NCBI GenBank assembly: GCA_911728455.2
Contig: OU452239.1
Coordinates: 703,986-767,985, forward strand
Source: Marthasterias glacialis
Taxonomy: Eukaryota; Echinodermata; Asteroidea; Forcipulatida; Asteriidae
DNA length: 64,000 nucleotides
Direction of reading: 5' to 3'
A model generated the notes under the pieces. That model made no database searches. It saw only the letters and a program-made list of their open reading frames with translations, and had not been told where the DNA came from. Both the position numbers and the translations under genes were made by a program. This document shows positions 12,105-22,955 of this stretch, piece after piece (the first letter of the stretch is position 1; each line of letters starts with the position of its first letter).

Positions 12105-12340
12105 AAAGTAAAGTAAAGTCTGTCACGATTCATCAGGCCGGTGTCTATGGCAGGTTTCACTGGTATTCCCTCTGGAAAGAATGGGAGTCTCCCCAGCTCT
12201 CACCGGTACCCATTTTCTACTCCTGGGTGGAGAGAAGCAAATGTGATATAGTGTCTCGCTCAACGACACAGGTGTCTCGACTGACCAGGCCAGGATTCGA
12301 ACCCACAATCTGTAAATTACAGAACTTGAGTCAACTGCAC
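12105..12340 (-). mobile_element. SINE family B fragment
   Basis: It contains CTCCTGGGTGGAGAGAAGCAA, the AGTGTCTCGCTCAACGACACA body variant and GGATTCGAACCCACAATCTG, which is the complement of box B. The box A end is truncated at about 12340. The orientation is the same as the copy at 5740-5976. Confidence 0.65.
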
Positions 12341-13600
12341 ACCATTTATATGTTATACAGTTGCTTTCTTTGTATACACAATATACTTTAAGGCATATAT
12401 TCTTCTTGCCAATCGTGACAAAATAAATGAACATAGAGTCAAACGCACGTTTTTTATATACTGCTATTATTATTTATTTATGTAGCCTGCGAATTTTAGA
12501 CGAGCCATTACAAATTGTATTTAATATTTAAGTTCGCTTGACAACATTGACGATTTATTTATTGATGTATTTTTGTATAACCGCAAGGAAGGCTAATATA
12601 GCTTATTTTGTATTCGGTGTCTTTTGCATCACCACACTGTTAGATAGATACCCATCTATATGTTTCATTAATTAGTTAAAAAGTATTCTAATTTTAATTA
12701 GAATATTTCCCCTCGAAAACAACAATCACATATTAAATCGAGAGAGTGGGTGGGGTGAAGTTCTAGCACCTTTGTTTCCTTCTGGTAAAGTTCAATTAAT
12801 CCATCTGTCTGAGGGGATTCGCTACTCATGCAACGGTCTTAGCAGAATTTGACGCCAGTCGAGTAAATGCATATGAGAGGCTCCATTACTAAATAACGAC
12901 CCTCCGTGATCTAACAAACACTTGAAGATACTGTCAAATTCGTACTTGATGTTGCAGTGTGTGTTGATTCTCAAAAAAGAAAAAAAGAAAAAAAGAAAGA
13001 AAAAAAAATCATTTAAAGTAAGAAATAAACTACTTTTATACTAACGATATCCGTTTCTTTCGAGGGATTTACTTATGCCAGAAAGAAAAACTATCAAATT
13101 TCAGGGGAAAAGGAATGTTACCAAATGTGCGCCTTGTATGCTTTGAAACAGGCGCTTTATAAATTCGTGTTTATTATTATTTTAGTGTAACATTTTACTA
13201 AATTGCTTTATTTTAACCCTAAAGAGCCGATAGTTTGATCTTGGGAAGGTTTTGAGCATTCCCCCCCGTTTATTCGTTTATTTTTTTTTTCTTATTTTAT
13301 TTATTTATTAATTTTTATTTTTTTTTTTTTTTTTGAAACATCAATTTTGTCATGCTTTTGCCGTGAGGCAATTCACTTCGTTTGGTATCCGGAAATAGTT
13401 TACTTTCTAAGAAAGGAATCATCATTTATTCAAAATCTTCAAAGTTGAGTTGCATGTTTCCCCCCTTTGCTTCTTCTAAACTTCCCGCCTGAAAAAGAAA
13501 AAGTCATATATCGATATGTTCCAGGGGACGCATACATCTCCCTCCGGATTTCTCAAGAATGATTTTCAATAACAATCATTTTCTTTTGAATGGCACTTAC
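12341..13600. other. No gene seen; A- and T-rich runs
   Basis: Contains an AAAAAG-type run at about 12975-13010, a retroposon-like tail (GGCGCTTTATAAATTCG then TTATTATTATT) at 13150-13183, and long T-rich runs at 13278-13335. No frame is convincing. Confidence 0.5.
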
Positions 13601-13890
13601 GGTGCGGCTGTAAAGAGAGGAATTGCTGAATAGTTTCCTCGGGGTGTAACTGTTCCCTCGTAGGAACAACACTCAATATCGGCAAAAGTGCCCCACAGCA
13701 TCAAGAAGTCGGCAGCGTCCACCAATCCATGGATAATTTTCACTTTGACTTTCCAATTGCTCTTTTCTACACCTCTACCTTGTTTTCGTCTTATGTCAGG
13801 CCTCGATGCTTTATGGTCAACCCTTTCCGCCGATATCACATTAATTTTTGAATTTCCATTAAAGAATTTGCAACTGCTCTGAATACTCAA
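13601..13890 (-). CDS. Candidate exon with consensus splice donor, unknown protein
   Basis: A - strand open frame of 97 codons runs straight into GTAAGT (13600-13595), a consensus donor one codon before its stop. The stretch nearest the donor, including HGLVDAADFLMLWGTFADIECC, has moderately G/C-rich third positions and looks more protein-like than the rest. The upstream limit is unclear because no strong acceptor is visible. I recognise no family, and chance cannot be excluded. Confidence 0.2.
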
Positions 13891-14692
13891 GTCTTTACAT
13901 GGAAGGCATTGCGTATCATTTCATTATACCGCGTTGCACTGACACGCGCTATCACACTATAACCACAACGAGCAATCAATACAAAACTCCTCCATACCTT
14001 CTCTTGTCAAACAGTGCGCAGAAAGCAAATAACCTCTACCTCAACATCTATTAAACCTCTACCATTCAGCGGTACTTTTTAGTGCAAGTCATCGGATTTT
14101 GACATCAAGACTAATTAGATAACTGATGCAGTTAGGGCACATTCCATTCCCATTTTACCATACTTTCTTCCAACCCCCGTTGTCGTCTGAGTTCATAGTA
14201 TTTCAGTACCATCAGTGGCTACAGAGTGATTTATTTACCACTATTTTCCCCTCTATATTTTGTATCTGGTGTACTTTTTGTACACGTCTCAAGAGTGCCC
14301 CACGAGCCCAACACATCACCATGCTTATAACTTCTTCAAGGTGGACCCTGACCATTCTGTTCCGCGCCCCATTATTTCACCTGTCTCCCATTAAAGGGAA
14401 AGATTGCAAAAAAAATAGTTTATGTAGTTTTCATTTTTTATTCATCATCCCAACCACAAACAGTACATTAGTTGCTATCTCCTATTCTTAAAGAGTCGTT
14501 GTAGTTCACTCAAATTGCTACTCGAAGGTTTTAAAATATTTCCTTATTATTGGAGATTTAGTGCAAGAATTCAATACTTCAAAATATTACTTTATTGTTT
14601 AAACTTCCACAGGTGTCTCTATTTTAAGCACGTGATTGGTTGTTTATTTTGCAACCACAAAGTTGGCGGAAATTGCTTTTGTTGAAAAGTAC
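13891..14692. other. No gene seen
   Basis: A 121-codon + strand frame at 14126-14491 is T-rich and matches nothing I know. No splice signals stand out and no repeat is recognised. Confidence 0.4.
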
Positions 14693-14942
14693 AATAGACC
14701 GATCCATTAAGCCCAGCCCCTAAACTTATTGACCAATCACAACATTGGCTAAATCACCACTGAACACGTGGGCAGCACATTGTGCGTTTTTTTCAATGCC
14801 ACACTGCGCAACATGAACGTGCGTACTATGAATATGTTTACATTTTTCAATATGATTTTTATCGTGTCGGACTTTCGGTGGCGTACCTAGGACTGTGATT
14901 AGTCAACACGTATGGGAGCGGGGCTTAATGGATCGGTCTATT
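14693..14942. mobile_element. MITE with AATAGACCGATCCATTAAGCCC ends
   Basis: AATAGACCGATCCATTAAGC at 14693 is matched exactly in reverse complement by GCTTAATGGATCGGTCTATT ending at 14942. The 250-bp element contains GACCAATCACAACATTGGC and no coding frame. Perfect ends over about 22 bp suggest a fairly young insertion. Confidence 0.8.
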
Positions 14943-14970
14943 TCCAAAATATTGTACCAGTATTACTTCT

Positions 14971-15198
14971 AATGGACCTTTCCCAAGAAATGCGCTAATT
15001 ACATGTACGCATGCGCACAGACCCTGTTGGTTGGCAAACGCCATAGAAATGTGAACAAAGCAGACGCACAAAGCACATACGCGTCACGCTTCCATCAGTC
15101 CCGTAAAAAAGGGCGCACTGTTCCCAAAATGTTGTCAACCAAAATGTAAGTGCGCACGCGCGATGTCCAATTTACATATTTCATGGAAAAGGTCTATT
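14971..15198. mobile_element. MITE with AATRGACCTTTYCCA ends
   Basis: The left end AATGGACCTTTCCCAAGAAAT (14971-14991) pairs with the complement of ATTTCATGGAAAAGGTCTATT (15178-15198) with three mismatches. The interior is GC-richer, with several GCGCAC/GTGCGC-like motifs, and noncoding. It lies only 28 bp from the previous element, which starts with the same AATAGACC octamer. Confidence 0.72.
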
Positions 15199-16183
15199 AT
15201 AGTTGATATGATAATTGAACTGGGGGTGTTGTGGAGTAACAATTGCTTTGTCATAAAAAAAATCGAGGTTCGAATTTGGACCAGCATCTTTGTACGCGTT
15301 GCTTAATTAAAATGCGGCAATCAAAATTAGCAGTGGTGATTTGTTATTATTTTCAAATGGTATTTCCTGGACATTTACAGCGTTCCAGACGGGGAAGAAC
15401 TCTGAATGATCGGTTTGGTATGAAACAGTGGGCTTTCAAGTCGAAACTTAAAAAAAAAAAAAAAAAAAAAAATAAATAAAAAACAATATAGTCCTATCCT
15501 TTTTTTTACGATAATTGCTTATCCTGAAGTTTGTCTTCTAAAAATAATGCTGTTTATGTAACTTAAACAAATACGAATTCCCTTTAGTGCTTTTAAATTG
15601 AGTTGCTTTTTAGTTCCCATACCATTTATTTGAAATAATCAAATTGCATATCGGTAATCTTCATTCTTAATGCTTTGTTTCTCTCATTCATTTCCTCGAT
15701 ATACATCAGTCCGGAAATGAGATAAGTTCTTAAGAGAAAACCTGAGTGCACCCAGCACATTTATATAACAGGTGTGTCAGAAACAAACGGAAATGTTTCA
15801 ATATTGGAACCGGTTCCTTTGTTGTGCCCTCGGCGCTATTTATAAAACAGAAAGGGAATGGATGTAGGGAGAACAAGAAATAGCTGGATAGAAGCTTGAG
15901 GAATGCTGTTATGGAATCAAATCGAAGACTTGCGTATTCTTTGCGTGTTGAAACTCTTCATCCCAATACGGACAATACAAATTAATGAGTTTTTGAAAAT
16001 CCCAGTTACTTGGATATATGCCAACGTGTTCCTTGTTGTCCACAGTTTATATCTATTTTTTATACTACACGGAAAGGAGCTTCACGTGGAAACACATTTC
16101 GAAAAGCAGAAACATTGCTTAATCTAACAAGTCATTGTCAAATTGTCTGTAAGTTGAGGTTGTGGTGACCGGTATCGTATAAT
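15199..16183. other. No gene seen; poly-A at 15449-15470
   Basis: AGGTTCGAATTTGGACC near 15267-15283 followed downstream by a poly-A run could be a degraded SINE on the + strand, but box A is not clear. The remainder shows nothing. Confidence 0.4.
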
Positions 16184-16245
16184 TCGTTCGTTCGTTTGTT
16201 TGTATGTTGGTTGGTTTGTTTGTTGGGTAATATGTTTGTTTTACT
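16184..16245. repeat. (GTTT)n-type microsatellite
   Basis: Imperfect GTTC/GTTT/GTTG tetranucleotides. A longer similar tract lies 260 bp downstream. Confidence 0.75.
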
Positions 16246-16507
16246 CCGTGATTTTTTTCTTAGCAGTATTTTCTGCTTAGTAGCTTTTATGAAGACTGAA
16301 CTGATAGAATTTTGTTAAGACTAAAGCCATTTTTATAGGTATTATCCATACCCTTATTTGTGATAAAGCTAAAAGGGTACAACCAAAATATTACAAATTG
16401 CAATAACTGTATCGGTTCAGTTTACTTGCCTAATCCAGCAGTTATCGCAATGGTGACAATTGAGTTGCTTGCCGCACTAAATCATGTCTTTCATAACCTT
16501 CACGTTC

Positions 16508-16604
16508 AGTTGTTTGTTTGTTTGTGTGTTTGAGTTGTTTGTTGGGTTGTTTGTTTGTTGGTTGGGTTGTTTGTGTGTTTGTTTGTTTTGATTTGTTTTG
16601 ATTT
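16508..16604. repeat. (GTTT)n-type microsatellite
   Basis: Imperfect tract of GTTT, GTTG and GTGT units. It produces a spurious hydrophobic-looking open frame. Confidence 0.78.
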
Positions 16605-16619
16605 ATTTTATTATCAATA

Positions 16620-17489
16620 TTTTGTGGTTATCCCTTCGTTTTGTTACAATACAAGTTACAAAAAGGTATTTATAAATAAAGCAATACTCTACAAACATAC
16701 AGTGAACAAATGGAGCCGAAAGTGGCGAAAGGGGCGCCTGCGGCACGGAATTTCAACAAACAGAATTGTTGACTGACCTCTTTTTTATTTATAAATCTAG
16801 TTCTAAAGCCGATTAAATGTTAGATTCCGTTACGTTTGGTCTCTTCATGATCCAGAGTAGGACCTGTGTTTGATCTTATGTCCCACAGCAGCAGATAAAT
16901 ACATTCCTGAATAAGTGTGGTTTGATTAAAGGGGGTCAATCCGAAACAAGTCTCTGCTCCATGGGACATGCTTCTGGGTTAAGTCAGGCCCAGGCGGGAG
17001 TTGTTAAGCTGTAACAATCAAACTTTTTACCGATTACGTTGAGAACCCACTTGACTGGAATAGGAGTGTACCACTGTGCGGAATATTTCCACTTATCTTT
17101 GATATTTATAATGATGACCGAGTACCTTTATTTCTGTATTTTTTATGAAAACAATTAAATGCATAAATGAAATAGAAGCTAGCAAATGTAAATGATTGTT
17201 TTTTTTTTTTTTTTTTTCGTATCGTGCTTTTTAAATTAATGCTGACATCCAGCTTGGCTAAGGGCTGTAAGCAAATCTGGAGTTTTTTAATCGCAGCCTA
17301 AAATTTTTCCGTATAAAAAGTGCTACTCCTAAATAGTTTAACCGCTAATCGGTTTAGTAAAGAGTTGTGATGTGACTTTCTTTGGCTTTTAAGTTCAATA
17401 CTTTACGTATTGTAATTGATTGATTAATTAATTCATTCATTCATTTTTTTCATGGGATTTTAATGTAATTTTAGAATTTGTATACGGTA
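16620..17489. other. No gene seen
   Basis: AT-rich intergenic-like DNA with a T run at about 17200-17217. No convincing frame or repeat unit. Confidence 0.5.
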
Positions 17490-17575
17490 AATATTTTCTG
17501 TGTACAGTGTTTTGATATCTTAATGTAAAACGCTATATTAAAAATACACTATTATTATTATTATTATTATTATCT
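17490..17575 (+). mobile_element. 3' tail of a retroposon with (ATT)n
   Basis: AATGTAAAACGCTATATTAA (17522-17541) followed by (TTA)n at 17550-17572 is a degraded version of the GCGCTATATAAAT tail seen at 4935-5000. Confidence 0.5.
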
Positions 17576-20500
17576 AGGAGGATCCGTACTTTTTACAAAC
17601 CTCGGTAAAACAAGCTGTCGCTTTTTTTTAGTAGTTTTCTGACATCAACATCTAGTGCATTACGAAAGAAAAACACCTCATTTAATGATGCGAGAACAGA
17701 GTGTGATTCTGCTTGCGAGTAAATGCAGTACTCCACCATTACCAAAGGAATATGCCTTCACAATAAATGATAACACAATTACCTGCCGGCGGCCCTATAA
17801 TTAGCGGCAATTAATTGGAGGTGATGGTGAACCCTCTGTTTTCATCAATCATCAATTACATATTTAATATACTCATCGGAACAGTGGTTTCATAGCGGGG
17901 TGGTCGGTGATGCGGGGAGGCTGACTGGACCCATGCCGTGATTTAGCAAATGGAAACACAAGTCAACCCGAACTCGCACACGGGGCTACACACTCTGATT
18001 TAAAATATCACTGTAGATTTTAACCTAGCGACTCCATCTGGAATTGGAATTACTTAAAAAAAAAAAAAAAAAAAAAAACATCATGCAAAGATGTCACCAA
18101 ACAATTTCAACAACCAAACTGGCAACACAAACTTCAGGGCATGACCAAAAATGAAAAGCCTTAACTCTGTGATGAGTTGGAAAGATATGCTGAAAAATTT
18201 AATTCGATTTTCAATACTAAATTAAATTCGTGGAGAAAGACATCTCTTTGGATTTTGGAGATACACAAATTAATGTGCCAAGCACAGAGCAATCTTGCTG
18301 ATCTGGAGCGGTTTTGAAGCTGACAGTATCATCAGTGTGTATATCTAATACGTTAATGTAAAGGCTTATAAAAACGTATAACATAAGTTGGTCAAGTCCT
18401 GCTCATTTTAAAATGTATTTTATTTTTATATTAATATTATTATTCATGTTTTCATTGTTACTATTACTTTTATCTCACATTTGAACAGAATTGTTTTGGC
18501 TTTGGTTTGGATTTGTTTCACAAACTTTTGTTTACCCTCCTTTTATGCAATTTCTGTCCACAAAGAAATGAAAACCATTGTTAAAATGAGTCTGGCAAAA
18601 CTCCAAGAAAGATGCAGCAATACACCCTAGATTTGGCCATCCAGATCTTCCAACCCTATGAAACATTCATCCGCATTACAATCTAGTTCCAGATCAATTA
18701 TGTAGACCCCTTGCGGTGTAGCTTAATCTCTTTTAAGGAAATGTTCAAATGAGACAGCAAGTCAGCAATTTGTCACCAAGTATCCGTAGGACATTTTGTT
18801 TATTTTAATTTACTTCTAAAAGAAATGATCTTGACTAGTAATGTTTTTTTAATGGCCATGAACTTGCTTCTTGCTTACACAGATGAACAGACCAAACAGA
18901 AATGAAAAATGTTATATTTATTTGGTTCAACTGCGATATTGTCTTCAAATTGATGTAGGCCTAAATTTCATACAGTGAACTATCCATCTGCAAAAGCAAA
19001 TCAATTTTTTTAACAAGAAACTACCAATTTAATAGTAAAATTTTATGTGGATGGCAAAAGTAAGTTAACACAAGGGAGGCACAAGGGAGTGTACCATTTT
19101 TTCTGGAGGGGGGGGGAACACTTCTGGCCAATTGAAATAGTGTCTCGAATAGTGTCTGCCACATCTCAAAATGGCTAATTGCTTTAATGAACAATTCAAA
19201 ATAGCATAAATTAAATATTTATACAACACCTCCGATATATGTGACGCATATTTAATTGCCCTATCTATTTTTTTTTCTTTCATATTAACAACTCGATCAC
19301 AAAGTGATAATATGTTTAATATGCAATAATATGTTTTCGGAGATACGTCTGACATTCTTGAGTATGTTCTGTCTGCGTTTACGGCCATCAAGCTATGTTC
19401 CTGTGATAATGTCTGCGTGGTACAAGACACGCAGACTTGAGAGTGAGAAAAGTGACAGTGCGTTCCATCCAGGCAACAAGACCCACCACCCATGGTGGAG
19501 AGAGTATTAATGAAACCACCGTTGCGTGACCGGTTTTTTCAAACTGGTTCATTAGTTGAATTGAAGAAAATCGACTCTGTCATGAGATTGGATTGCGGGC
19601 TGGGACATTTCGAGCAGTAATCGTTTCCGTGTGGGTTTTGCTTTTTGCCTCCCCACCCCTCTCCCCCACGCACTTTTTGTAGTTGTTTATTTTTATTTTT
19701 TTTTCAAAGTGCATTTTGAAACAACATCAATTATCAATATAAGTCAACATATCTTATATACTTCAAAATCCGTTTAAATTACGGTTAGTTTATTATTCTA
19801 AAATTCATTTATGTAATCCTATTGTATTATCCGTGTCCATATATGGATTGATGCAAATATAGATTAGAAGGGAAATATGGTCTTAAAATATTTAGTCACC
19901 AATATGTTTAAGGGAACGATATTTAATAATAAAAAAAAAAGTGTTTCACAAACATTTGAAAACTTTGAAAATTGCTTATTATTAAACCAATCACTTACTA
20001 AAGATCTAGAGAAGGACTACCGATCATGCGCAGTTGCTTTAAAGGTGATTCAATATATACATGACAAAACAAAAATGTGAAAATGTTGAGAAAATAGTGA
20101 AAAGCGGTACACCCTTTTTTAGCATGTAAACACATTGTCCTTAATTTCGATTGTTACAACCGAAATTAAAATCGGGGTCTTCAAATTCCATTTTCTCGAC
20201 CTTGACAGTATTTCAGACGGAGGTATTTCTGTGGAAGATTGGTACTGGTATAAACTTCATAATCAGTAAGCTTTCAGACTGATACTTATAAAAGAAGTTC
20301 AGATGAATACCATTTCTGTAGTTTACCTTTAAGTATAACTCAAACACATTCAGGTTTCTTAACCTAGATTGTTAGCTTGCAAAATTTATTTCCCTCTTAG
20401 GCATCGAGCAAATGGGGGACATTTACCAGGGTAATTCGCTTCATGCATGCGTTGTAAATCCATGATTTATGACAAGGTGCACAGACAACTACATGTGAAC

Positions 20501-20625
20501 TAGTACAGCTGAAACTTCTCTGTTGAGTAGTAATTTTGTGGTTGGTTGCAAATCACAGAATAACTGCGTAACTTAGTAAAACAATATACCAATGAGTTTT
20601 TATGTGAATTATAACCAACGAACAA
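17576..20625. other. No gene seen; poly-A at 18055-18078
   Basis: Mostly AT-rich. A 142-codon - strand frame at 19065-19493 carries a proline run from a G-tract and is cysteine-rich, but has no signal peptide, no splice sites and no recognisable motif. I treat it as chance. Confidence 0.45.
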
Positions 20626-20885
20626 TCGGCTCAGAGCAGTATTAAAGGACTTTTAGAACCTTAAAAGACAGTGCAGTCCGCTCAGAGCAGAAAGGAATTG
20701 TAATTCATACATGCACAATGAGGTATAAGTCCTTTCTGCTCTGAACTGACTGAGTCTTTTTATGTCCTATAAGTCCTCTGTGCTGTGAGCCGACTGGGTC
20801 TTTCTGGGTCATATAAGTTCATTTCTGCAATGAGCCGACTTGGTCTTTCTATGTCCAATACGTTCTTTCTGCTCTGAACCGACGA
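20626..20885. repeat. 44-bp tandem array with inverted flanking copies
   Basis: A 44-45-bp unit (TATAAGTCCTTTCTGCTCTG, then about 24 more bases ending TTTCTATGTC) repeats about three and a half times from 20730. On the left, CGGCTCAGAGCAG at 20628 and CCGCTCAGAGCAGAAAGGA near 20679 are the same motif inverted. The array can therefore fold back on itself. Confidence 0.72.
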
Positions 20886-21179
20886 AACAAGGAGTCGTCT
20901 CTTAATCTCTTATCAAATTGGAGGTCTTTTCACTGAAAGCTTTTCCATAAACACATGAATATATGGAAATAATTTTACAGAAAACTCAGATAGGACTAAT
21001 TTATTTAATTGTATTATTCGAAATACCAAGGAAAACATCATTTCACACACACACACACACAAAAAAACACCACAAAATCGTTACACATTCTCTCATAATT
21101 ATAGAACAGGACTGGACACCAAAACATTGAGTTTTTTGTTTGAATGTAAGCGAGTTCGAGTCCTTAAACAATCCAACCA

Positions 21180-21365
21180 CCTTTTTAGAAGGGGAGTGGG
21201 GGCACAGATATGTGGAGGAGACAATCTCAATAAAAATTGCCTGATTATAACAAATTTCAGTGTTCAGAGGCTGACAGCGGTCAAGCAGTTGGGAGGGGAG
21301 ATGTTCCACGTGGGGGGGGGGGGGGGTAACTGTCCCCTTTTGCCCCCTCTGGCTACGCCACTGTC
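21180..21365 (-). mobile_element. Dispersed repeat ending CAGTGGCGTAGCCAGAGG
   Basis: The - strand starts at about 21363 with CAGTGGCGTAGCCAGAGGGG, a terminus common to many invertebrate dispersed repeats, followed by a G/C-homopolymer-rich part and a diverged body. The 150-codon - strand frame here (QWRSQRGQKG...) is a translation of this repeat, not a gene. The left limit is approximate. Confidence 0.5.
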
Positions 21366-22808
21366 TAATGAAACGATATATTTGCGCTAATAGAACTGTA
21401 ACAAAAGATGTAGCCCTGTAACCAGTGATGACGTGATTCACTTTAAAATACAATGGTCTAATTACAGACACCGCCTGTATGTTTACATTGTACATTAGTA
21501 GCAGTGCTTCTTACTGCTCAGTAATTGTCACACTTATTCACAAGGATGCCCCTAATGACTTAAAAGTGGCTCGACATTTAAATGGTAGTCTAGTTTGTAA
21601 ACACTGGAATAATGTCTTCACTTTCCTGAGGTATAACAAGTATCTAAGAATATCTCGTTTCTGGGAAGGATTAGTGATGTTATTATTCCAACGTTATAAT
21701 TGTCAAACCATTATGTCATACATTGGCAAATTATTGAGTGGCTCCTGAATGCGCTGCAGCACCTTGTAACCCACGTAAGGTGTTACATAAATGGGTCTCA
21801 TAATAAAAACTAAAAATGATAATTAAGAAAAAAATAGCAGCAGCAGCAGCAGTAGTAGTATAATCATTGGAAGTAGTAATAGTAGTATTTAAGATATACG
21901 ATCCGTGCTCAAGCTGATTTTACCATGAAAAAATTTCATCGAAATGTTAAATATTGCTGTGTTTCCAAATAGTTGTATACAGGTGCGTTTCTCCTGCATT
22001 GAAATGAATATGGTTAATAAAATGTCGCTACCAACAGGAAAAGTATTTCGTATGTATTTTAGCGTCTGTTCTAACAAATACATGGCGAGTGATAGGCCTA
22101 TATGATTTTACAAACGTTTTCTATTATAGTTGCCAGAGGAAAATATTTCCACTGGGACTACTTGTAATGCCAAACAAGACAATTGAAAATAGCGTAGTTA
22201 ATTTGATTGGCAATTGAGAGTCACTACACCGTAACCAACCAATTGCCTCGGAATATTCTTAATATTATTTGTTTCTAATCATACAATTCATGACAGGAAC
22301 AGTTATACAAGAAGGTTTTTGTTGCACACTACACGTATGATATGTTTGACATTATGAAACAGCGCTTGCAAACAAACTACCTGTCTTTTGTTGGGGACAC
22401 TACAGATGCCAGCCAACGACGCAGAGTGTGTTATTTCAGAAGTTATCAACCATCTTGACAAACGACCACTTTGTGTCTAAAAAAAACCTCACGTGGGTTG
22501 ATTGCAGTCCCCATGTGACCATCCATCATGGCTGAAAGACACAGCTGCCCACGGAAGATAAAACAAAATGTAGCTCATATACCACGTGGCTGATATGCAA
22601 ATTATACACGTGTTTTGGCAGGTCACTACCATGTCAAACATGATTTTTAATGAGCACAACCTGGTCATGTTTTAGATGAAAAAACGAATAGGTCCCTTAA
22701 CAAACTGCTTGTATTCTGTCTGGGAATTTTAGGGAATTTTGTAAATTATGCGTGTTGGTGATGGGGGGAAAAAAACAGTAATATGAGTGTTGGGTGCAAG
22801 TTTCTTTC
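21366..22808. other. No gene seen; CAG/TAG triplets at 21835-21861
   Basis: A short (GCA)5(GTA)3 microsatellite is the main landmark. GCACCTTGTAACCCACGTAA at 21759-21778 with the A-rich sequence after it may be another retroposon tail. No gene is evident. Confidence 0.45.
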
Positions 22809-22955
22809 TTAAACATAGAGGCTCGTCAGGAACAAATAGCCGTCGGGTATCTCTCGTAGTAAGAAAGGTGACGTGTTCCACGTTTTACATGTGTACATGA
22901 ACTTGTACTTGATCTTTCGTGCCACGTAAACGGCCGTCGGGTAGTGAGGACGAGC
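22809..22955 (-). CDS. Candidate terminal exon, unknown protein
   Basis: Reading the - strand from an AG at 22957-22956, an open frame of 48 residues runs to a TAA at 22811-22809. Its third codon positions are strongly G/C (runs such as CAC TAC CCG ACG GCC), unlike the AT-rich surroundings, which is what real coding sequence tends to look like. Residues include HYPTAVYVARKIKYKF and TCKTWNTSPFLL. The acceptor has a weak pyrimidine tract. I recognise no family. The same DNA is also open in a second - strand frame, which weakens the case. Confidence 0.25.
   Translation of the reverse strand, partial: ARPHYPTAVYVARKIKYKFMYTCKTWNTSPFLLREIPDGYLFLTSLYV

Noticed and set aside
19065..19493. 142-codon - strand frame rich in cysteine
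   Set aside because: No signal peptide, no motif, proline run from a G tract, low-complexity lysines; no splice signals.
21043..21495. Longest open frame (150 codons, - strand)
   Set aside because: It reads through the CAGTGGCGTAGCC dispersed repeat and a CA microsatellite; composition and content are repeat-derived.
22590..22600. Octamer ATGCAAAT as an enhancer site
   Set aside because: A single 8-mer is expected by chance many times in AT-rich DNA.
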